This document shows, one piece after another, positions 57,901 through 64,000 of a stretch of 64,000 bases of DNA. The stretch's first letter is position 1, and every line of letters begins with the position of its first letter. The position numbers were made by a program, and so were the translations under genes. Under the pieces are notes generated by a model. It was given only the letters and a program-made list of their open reading frames with translations. It had not been told where the DNA came from and ran no database searches. The DNA comes from Oncomelania hupensis (taxonomy: Eukaryota > Mollusca > Gastropoda > Littorinimorpha > Pomatiopsidae): the NCBI GenBank assembly GCA_036898135.1, contig CM072511.1, positions 77,792,644 to 77,856,643 on the forward strand, written 5' to 3'.

Positions 57901-60900
57901 CGGCCACCGCCACTCTTTACACATCTCCTCCAAGCTGGAGTACTGAAAGACACCAGAGTAAAGAATTAAAGGCTCCAGCTACCAATAGTACTTTAGTTTT
58001 TATTATTATTATTTTAACAATCTTTCCACCTTTCCTTTATGTTCCCCTCTTTTTGATAGTGTATGTGTGTGTGCCATCATTCCCCTTTGCCTCCAGCCCC
58101 ACCACTTTACCCTAAAATCTGTTTTCCCATCACAGTCCCCCATCCCAGTTAGCTTTTTTCTGACTCGTGAGCCAATAATCCTCTGACACTTGTATCCAAT
58201 TTTCACAAGCCACAATGGTCAAAGTGAAGCAATCCATTACATTGTTTCAAACTTCAATTATTCCTCTATCAGTTGATTAGGCCCCCCCTGCCCCCCCCTC
58301 TCTCCACCCACTCCCAATGTTTGGGTTAGTTAGTTAGTTATTCATTGCATGCAGGGTCAAGTGGACTGCAAAGAGCCATCATGTTGTCCAATGGCTTGTG
58401 TGATGGTCTGTCGGACTTCGTTGTTGGTGATGTGCTGGGAATAGGAAATGCCCAGAAGTCTTCTGTAGAACCTCATCTCCATGCTTTGTATTCTTCGTTG
58501 TAGATCTGCTGTGAGGGTCCATGTTCCGCAAGAGTATAGGAAGATGGAGATGACAAGGGAGCGCAGCAGCCTTACCTTGGAATGTAGACTGATGGTCCCG
58601 TCTTTCCAAATGGGCTTCAGCCTTGTCAGGGCAGCAGTTGTTTGTGCGATCCTGGAGAGGACTTCCTGTCGGGACCCATTGTCTGATACAGTGGCTCCTA
58701 AATATTTGAAGCTATGCACTGTGTTGAGGGACTGGCCTTGGACTTTGATGTCCATGTTGATGCCTTAGTCATAATTTTGGTCTTCTCTGCCCTTATTTCC
58801 ATTCCATAGAGAGAATTTAAAGCACTACATTTCCAGAAAAAGAGGATACTATTTATACAGAAACCCCCGGCACCCACATAGGTGGCAATGGTGGATTCAA
58901 GTCTAATGTTGATTTGTACATGTGGTAAATTTGCTTGGTTACAGATTGAAGATTATGTAGACCTAAGTTGTTTGTCTCTATCCTGTCCCCCCCCCCTCTC
59001 CCACCCACTCCTCCCCTTACTCCCACATCTTCGCCCACCCCACCCACCCAAAAAAAAGAAAAAGAAAAAAAAGAAAAATACAGCGCATCTACAAAAAATT
59101 AAATTTGATCATTTAAAGTGCAAAGAAGTTGCAATTTGGAAATGAAAGTTCAGAAGAGGGATGAAGAGAGAAAGAGGAGATGAAGGAGGAAGAAAAGAAA
59201 TAAAGTAGGATAACCGGTTGTCAGAGCTTATTCTAGGATTTTGAAGAAGTGGGGGCAGGCCCCCCTTCCTTGAAAAAAAGGGGGGGATTAGGCCCCCCTC
59301 TGACCAAAACAGTGGGGGCGTCTTCTCGGGTGTACATACAAACAAATATATCCATATCTGTTTTCTCCCGTGATGTTCCCGGATAAACTGTGAAACAGTC
59401 AAGTGTCGCATTCTCTCCAAACAGTAAGTACATACAAATCGCAGACAAAATATATCACAAACTGGTATCTGTAACCTTGCTTTCACAACTGTTGCATAAA
59501 AGCTCTGCTATTTTAGAAGATCGGTCATGGGAAAACAGTGTGACTGTTTTCTTCACAGTTCCTCCACTGAATTTGAAGTCGAAAAGCGTGCGCTTTTTCG
59601 AAGCCATTCTGATTCTGATTGTAAACCAGTTCCAACCGGTCAATTCATCGATGCCACACTCAGAAGAAAGGTGATTGGTCAAAAAGAATAGCATCGGCCA
59701 ATGAAAATTTGAGACACATCGCATATACAACAACAACTTCCGTTTAACTCCAGTTTCCGCTACGCCCTAGCAGACGACAGAAACGTCACAGTAAAGCCCG
59801 CTTCGATCAAGACATGTAGCGGGATATTTCCAATCTCCGCGGGATCGCGAACGCGCTCATCGAATTTCTTTGCGGGAAAAAAACGTTTTGTGCGTGATCC
59901 CGCGCATCCCGCGCTCTAGAATAAGCTCTGGTTGTCTCTCTGCGAGCGTCAAGCGTGTAATGCAGTGTAACACTAGCGGGTGTAACACTACCCGAGTAAC
60001 AGTACCGTGTGTAACACTTCCGCATAACACTATCTGTGAAACACTACCGCGAGTAGCACTACCGCGTGTAACACTTCCGCGTGTGTTCCACTAGAGAGAG
60101 AGAGAGAGAAGTGAGAAGGAGAGAGAGAGCTGGGGTTGTTCTTCTTCTTCTTCTCCCGATCACCCCTTCTCATCCTCCTCTTCTTCTTCTCCTTCTCTTC
60201 CTCCCTCTTCATCATCTTCTTCCTTCTTCTTCTTCTCTTCCTCCTCTTCATCATCTCTTCTTCTCTTCGCCATTCTTCTTCTTCTTCTTCTTCTTCTTCT
60301 CTCACTTCTTCTTCTTCTTTTCCATGACACTTTTCATTCTTCTAAAATAATAACTGCCATGCGACAGACAGACAGACAGATGGACACACGCGCATGCAAG
60401 CGTGCAGCACGCAATTACAAAATACATATAATTTTCGAGGATTTTTAATTTAAAAAACAAAATAATTATGTATATTGTATTAAAAGCAATATGAATTAAA
60501 AATAAAAATGAACAATAAAAGATACAAATTTCTTTCTTTGTCTTTCGCTCTCTCTCTCTCTCTCTCTTTCTCTACAGTGATTTTCTCTCTCAAGGGGTGT
60601 CAGTGTCAAATGTCACGATTGTTTCAACACACATTGAATTCTCTCTGTCTCTGTCTCTCTTGTCATTGGAGTAACGAGATTGTATTATCTCCATGGCCAA
60701 GGTTTGGACTGCAAATGATACACACTTCAAAGTTTTGAAATGCCTGAACGCTAACTCAATGCTTCTCGTGCCTGAACACTAAACAGATTTGAGCGCGTGT
60801 TCACACACTCAATTTCTTTTCTTTTTTTTTTTTTCACGATACAAGACATACGCGGAAGTGTTACACGCGGTAGTGCTACCCGCGGTAGTGTTACACACGC

Positions 60901-63658
60901 GATAGTGTTACACACGCGGAAGTGTTACACGCAGTACTGTTACTTGCGGTTGTGTTACACTCGCGATAGTGTTACACGCGGTAGTGTTACACGTGGTAGT
61001 GACGCTCGTGGTAGTGACCAGCACCCAGGATAACCACCTGTTTGTGAGCATCTCTGAGGTACATGTCATAGCTGCTGTCTGCTGTTTGGTATGATGATTT
61101 TGCTTCCTCAGGCAATAGGCTCAAAAAGCTGCAAAAACACGGGAGTGAAACACGTAAATTAGACATCAAGAATAAAAGACTTTCTTATTTAAAAAAGAAG
61201 AAGAAAGAAATAAAACGATTTTTGGATTCCTAAGTGGACTGGTTAACATCTTCTTGACTGTGTTTCTCAAACAATAGCCAGATCAATGTGGATGTCAAAG
61301 TAAACAATATTACAGGATAAATCAATAGACTGATCCAATTCATCATTGTAACAATAATTTATATTGCTAATAGTGAATCCTTTACCTGTTCACTACTTTA
61401 TGGACTTCAGGTCTTGCAGGTGGAGTTGGAATGCCTGCAATCAAAGTTAACATAAATGTAAATATCAATACTTTACACACACAATCAGAAACTAGAAATA
61501 TAAACAATGTGAATGGTGAAAGAGAGTGGGTGTATTGAAGAAAATCGGCAGACAACAGAAGATTTAGAATAATTGGAAAATTGCTAAAAGGAAGAAACTG
61601 TGAAGTTGGTCTAAGCAGATTTGCAACAGCCTGGCTCTGACCAAGCCAAAGCACTGCCCTATTCAACAATATTGGGGTCACAACAGCAACAGCACTGCAT
61701 ACAAGAACAATTTGTCCTAAAAGAAAGTTGAACTAAAACAATAGAACCTGTGTGATCCACATGCTCTCTATATGGAACTTGCAATATTCTATATCAAATT
61801 AGTGACCAGAAAATCTTAAACAAAACGGTGGAATTTAACTGCAAAGTAATACTGACTGATCTTGCGATAACCTTGATCCTTCTGATTACCTAGACCTTCA
61901 AATCTAAATGGACACTCATGCATGATCAAATAAAACAGCAAAGGTTGTATAATGCCAACAAACAGTGACCTTGGGATGACACTGATAATCAATGACCATC
62001 ACCTTGACCTTGAGATGACCTTAACATTTACAAGACCTCTTATCCTCATGTATGATCAAAAAAGTTCGTAATTCAATGCTGACGCATACTATGGCTCAAA
62101 TACAGAGCCATTCCACTTTACGATGACAAGTCTTTTAATGTAACAGCTTCAAATGATCTTGATCTTCAAGATCAATGCAAAAACATCATGTACATGAAAG
62201 ATTAATCTATTATCTATACAAACAATTTTGGACATTTTATTTCTTATAGTTTAGGGTCAAGTTCACTTCAAAGAACCCATAGGAGCCAACTTTGAACAGC
62301 TCCAGTGACCCTGACCTTGAGATAAATCATTCTGCATAAAAGAATCAAAAGTTCAACATCACTAACAGGATACAGGTTAGCTCAATTGGTAGAGCAGCAA
62401 GTTCATGTTACAAAGGTTGCGGGTTCGATTCCAAGTGGCCCGGAAATGAGCAATGGGCCATCTTACTGTTGCTATTAGTCTTATGGTTGTTTCTGTGTTT
62501 AGTTTTCCCTTCTCCCCCGTCCCCGGTCACCTAGGATTGTGCTCAGTCATTTGAGCGTTAGACTGTGTGTTCGAGCGGCTTGGGTTAGATCCTGTATCTG
62601 CCAGCACCTTGAGCAGCTCTTCATTCTTATAATAATTAAATAAATAGATAAATAAAATTACTTATTAAAAAAAGGGACATTTAAAATAAAAATTTCTTTT
62701 TAAATTTTTTTTTAATTCTAACATTTGCTGATTGTGTGACTTTGACCTTGAAGTGAGGTAATCCATTAACTGATCATTTTTGAGGTCACATACACATCCA
62801 ATCAAATTTGATTGTGATAGATAAACTAGTTTTGCACAGCCAGCCACAATTTCAAAACAAAAGAAATCAAATTATTTATGACTTATCTCGCACAGACTTT
62901 CAAAATTTAGGAAATTTTGTGTGTGTGTGGGTGGGTGGACGAGTACATAAGACTCATGAACAGGGAGTCAAAAATCAGTACATACTCATATCCTGCTGCC
63001 CTCAAAGCGGACGGTTCCAAAGGTGGAATAACAAAGAATAGCATTACACCAAAATCAATGCAAGAGGTTTGCCATTTAGCTCGCTTGAATAAACACAAAT
63101 TGCCTTCTCTGTTGACGAACTGTCTTTGATGATTGAATATTTATGTCGGGGAAGTTACTTGGTTTGCAGGTTGGACGAGGCAGAGGGGGATTACTATTTT
63201 TTTTTTCTCTCACCAGGAATATCAGCAAAAGATGTCCGGTTTGATTCTTGTTCCTCTTTCGTGTCTGCTCCTTTCTCCTTACAAACGTGTTTGCTACTCT
63301 CAGCTACTTTACTGATGTCTTGTCCATCATCAATGTTTTCAGCTTTTGCTGTCTGTTCACTTTTACCAGTGGTTGCTGAATCCATGTCTTTATAACCGGA
63401 GATTTTAGATTCCTGTTGTGTGGATCCTGATGTGCTATCACTGGTTGCAACACTCTTCATCTCTTCTTTATCAGAAATTGTGTCTTCAGGACCTTGAGAG
63501 TCTCTTTGGCCAGACTGATCTGATGATGACTTTGTGTTTTTGTCAGGTGGGAGGTAGTAGTCTCGCCCAAGCAAGTTACGTAGAACCAGACTGTGGTAGA
63601 TGTGTTCCTCTTCTTTTTGAAGTAGAGTGTCAAACAACCTGAGAGTTACCAAACAAAC
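45907..63658 (-). CDS. FHIP2A: FHIP2A (FAM160B1) orthologue, C-terminal 360 residues; 5' part outside window
   Basis: Seven exons join in phase: 63658-63214, 61434-61386, 61128-61038, 57942-57799, 56393-56253, 54998-54895 and 46015-45907. Words characteristic of the family include '[19 protein letters not shown]', '[11 protein letters not shown]', '[20 protein letters not shown]', '[11 protein letters not shown]', 'KEWRWP', '[20 protein letters not shown]', '[12 protein letters not shown]', and the C-terminus '[20 protein letters not shown]'. The first exon also encodes a ~100-residue acidic Ser/Glu/Lys linker, which is disordered and variable in this family. FHIP proteins are alpha-solenoid adaptors linking Hook/dynein to cargo membranes; human FHIP2A is reported to connect dynein to early secretory traffic. 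The acceptor at 63659 shows that more exons lie upstream. The last intron is about 8.9 kb and filled with repeats. Confidence 0.92.
46016..47030. other. FHIP2A last intron, AT-rich part
   Basis: No exon, RNA gene or element recognised. Confidence 0.5.
47031..47180. repeat. Telomere-like repeat segment
   Basis: 'cccaaaccctaatcctaact' and 'cctaaccctaagac' are followed by 'cctaacgtcaaaataac'. The layout resembles the interior of the 2157-2431 foldback element, and it is followed by a CA tract, but the terminal inverted repeats are not preserved. Confidence 0.55.
47250..48290 (+). repeat. Dispersed repeat family P, copy 1
   Basis: About 1 kb from 'catgctccttatggaactcg' to 'cattgctatgcatgtgagtc'. 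It includes dense 'tgaccttgacc' phrases, with exact TGACCTTGA at 47528, 47545 and 47833. Paralogous to 52345-53362 and 61735-62990. No coding frame. Confidence 0.75.
49000..50760 (+). mobile_element. RTE-type LINE, long degraded plus-strand copy
   Basis: Frames read '[20 protein letters not shown]', '[20 protein letters not shown]', '[19 protein letters not shown]', '[20 protein letters not shown]', then RT words in several frames, '[14 protein letters not shown]'-like and FVDDIDGL, and '[17 protein letters not shown]'. Unlike the copy at 11262 it retains the (F)VDD box region, but it has many stops. Sense is opposite to FHIP2A. Confidence 0.85.
50780..51000 (+). repeat. Repeat family P, 3' end fragment
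   Basis: 'ggacagacattttgtttaa', 'gcgatttgtaaaaatttgat' and 'tagactcacaaagctacacg' match the ends of the full copies. Confidence 0.6.
51562..52108 (-). mobile_element. SINE-like family S, copy I
   Basis: Tail-2 type, nearly full length, more diverged than the others ('actgcaaagagccaaatcag' at the 3' end, 'tatttatacagaaaaacct' at the 5' end). In the FHIP2A last intron. Confidence 0.8.
52345..53362 (+). repeat. Dispersed repeat family P, copy 2
   Basis: Matches 47250-48290 throughout. Near 52585-52675 a ~30-bp unit ('gtgaccttgggattaccttg' plus 'accttca') is repeated three times. An exact TGACCTTGA lies at 52918. Confidence 0.75.
53287..53328 (+). repeat. G-run tract, potential G-quadruplex
   Basis: About ten runs of three or more G within ~45 bp. 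It sits where copy 1 of family P has a GT repeat. Confidence 0.7.
53530..54130 (+). repeat. Dispersed repeat family Q
   Basis: Has 'acgaccttgacctttgag', 'aatctaggtaatgttcctac' and 'atggttcttgatcgacc'. An exact TGACCTTGA lies at 53946. Confidence 0.65.
56749..56783. repeat. (CA)n microsatellite
   Basis: CA repeats in the FHIP2A intron between the exons at 57799 and 56393. Confidence 0.9.
58322..58882 (-). mobile_element. Composite: SINE-like family S ends around an RTE fragment
   Basis: 58322-58376 is the tail-2 3' end of family S and 58812-58882 its 5' head. Between them lies an RTE-type piece whose minus frame reads '[20 protein letters not shown]', '[17 protein letters not shown]' and '[17 protein letters not shown]'. 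The RTE piece appears to replace the SINE body. Confidence 0.75.
59953..60092. repeat. Minisatellite array, left arm of an inverted pair
   Basis: About nine variants of a ~16-bp unit 'gtgtaacactaccgc'. Its reverse complement forms the array at 60850-61019. Confidence 0.9.
60138..60320. repeat. (CTT)n-like polypyrimidine tract
   Basis: About 180 bp of CTT/CTC triplets on the plus strand, i.e. purine-rich in the FHIP2A transcript; it lies between the two minisatellite arms. Confidence 0.92.
60850..61019. repeat. Minisatellite array, right arm of an inverted pair
   Basis: About eleven variants of 'cgcggtagtgttacac'. It ends about 18 bp from the 5' splice site of the FHIP2A exon at 61038. Confidence 0.9.
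61735..62990 (+). repeat. Dispersed repeat family P, copy 3, with SINE insertion
   Basis: Starts 'cacatgctctctatatggaa' and ends near 'aagactcatgaacagggag'. A tRNA-derived SINE (62376-62640) interrupts it. More diverged than copies 1 and 2. Confidence 0.7.
62376..62640 (+). mobile_element. tRNA-derived SINE, family 2, full length
   Basis: A box 'tagctcaattggtagagc', B box 'gggttcgattcc', then the shared body 'gattgtgctcagtcatttga', 'ttgggttagatcctgtatct' and 'agcaccttgagcagctcttc', ending in an AAT/AAAT tail. It shows that the headless copies at 24108, 39435 and 63893 belong to a tRNA-headed family. Confidence 0.85.
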
Positions 63659-63892
63659 CTGCAGGAACGAGAAAGAGTACTTTTAAATATGAGCTCATTG
63701 TGAACATCCAGGAATTTAACTAGAAAGCAATTAAACAGCACAGAAAGTGAGAAACCATTTAGCACCTTGCCTATAGGGGTAGAATAAAATGAGGAATAAC
63801 TAAAAATAATAAACAAAAACAGGTCACAGGAAAACAACATACATAATCAGCACAACACAAAATTCTCAGGACAAAACAATAAACTGAAAGAT

Positions 63893-64000
63893 TGTGCTCA
63901 GTTGTCTGGGCGTCAGATGATTCGCCTAAGGCACCCTCTGGCTTGAGTTACATCCTGTATCAGTCAGCGCCTTGCGCAGCTCATGAGCTATATAAGAATA
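63893..64000 (+). mobile_element. SINE family 2, 3' body
   Basis: 'gattgtgctcagttgtctgg', 'cttgagttacatcctgtatc' and 'gctatataagaata'; runs to the window edge. Confidence 0.7.

Noticed and set aside
57583..57933. Long minus frames spanning 57600-57933
   Set aside because: Only 57942-57799 is coding (an FHIP2A exon); the rest is read-through into intronic purine-rich low-complexity sequence past the gt donor.
60030..60350. Open frames in the CTT/GAA tract
   Set aside because: Low-complexity Glu/Arg or Leu/Phe runs from triplet repeats.
59953..61019. CRISPR-like array
   Set aside because: Units are directly tandem without spacers, in an intron of an animal gene; it is a minisatellite.

Overview
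The window is nuclear DNA of an animal with split genes (GT-AG introns) and a very high load of mobile DNA. The retroelement mix (RTE-type, CR1/L2-type, jockey-like and RNase H-bearing LINEs, several tRNA-derived SINEs, one Ty3/gypsy-class LTR element), the AT-rich introns and the long microsatellites suggest a lophotrochozoan, most likely a marine gastropod mollusc. That assignment is inference from repeat style and protein resemblance, not from a database search.

Three host genes can be assembled with consistent splice phases. (1) Plus strand, 5984-10784: a 3-exon YAE1 orthologue (210 aa), an adaptor for Fe-S cluster delivery to ABCE1; its introns hold LINE pieces and a MITE. (2) Minus strand, about 26169-21600: a 4-exon gene (one non-coding exon, three coding) for a 117-aa secreted, helix-rich protein with three cysteines in the mature chain; a TATA box, all splice sites, the stop and a poly(A) signal can be placed. 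I do not recognise the family. (3) Minus strand, 63658-45907 and continuing past the right edge: the seven 3'-terminal exons (360 aa) of an FHIP2A (FAM160B1) orthologue, a FTS-Hook-interacting/RAI16-like protein. Two further exon-like segments (15960-16200 and 17592-17788) remain unidentified.

By region: 1-5.9 kb is repeats and microsatellites, including a foldback element with telomere-like words inside; 6-10.8 kb is YAE1; 11.2-13.9 kb is an RTE-type LINE with a nested insert; 14.2-21.1 kb holds three copies of a ~570-bp SINE-like family, one interrupted by a truncated LINE that has the same 3' tail; 21.6-26.2 kb is the secreted-protein gene; 27.5-31 kb is a nest of broken LINEs and SINEs; 31.5-37.2 kb is a very young LTR retrotransposon; 37.6-45.8 kb is more SINE-like copies, MITEs and dispersed repeats; 45.9-64 kb is the FHIP2A 3' half with introns full of repeats.

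The most notable items are: the LTR element, which has LTRs that look identical, an open 1179-codon frame, integrase placed before the reverse-transcriptase region (Gmr1-like order), loss of the RT core, and five perfect heat-shock elements in its leader; the unrecognised secreted protein; the LINE/SINE pair with a shared tail; a pair of inverted minisatellite arrays next to an FHIP2A splice donor; and a dispersed repeat family carrying extended nuclear-receptor half-sites.
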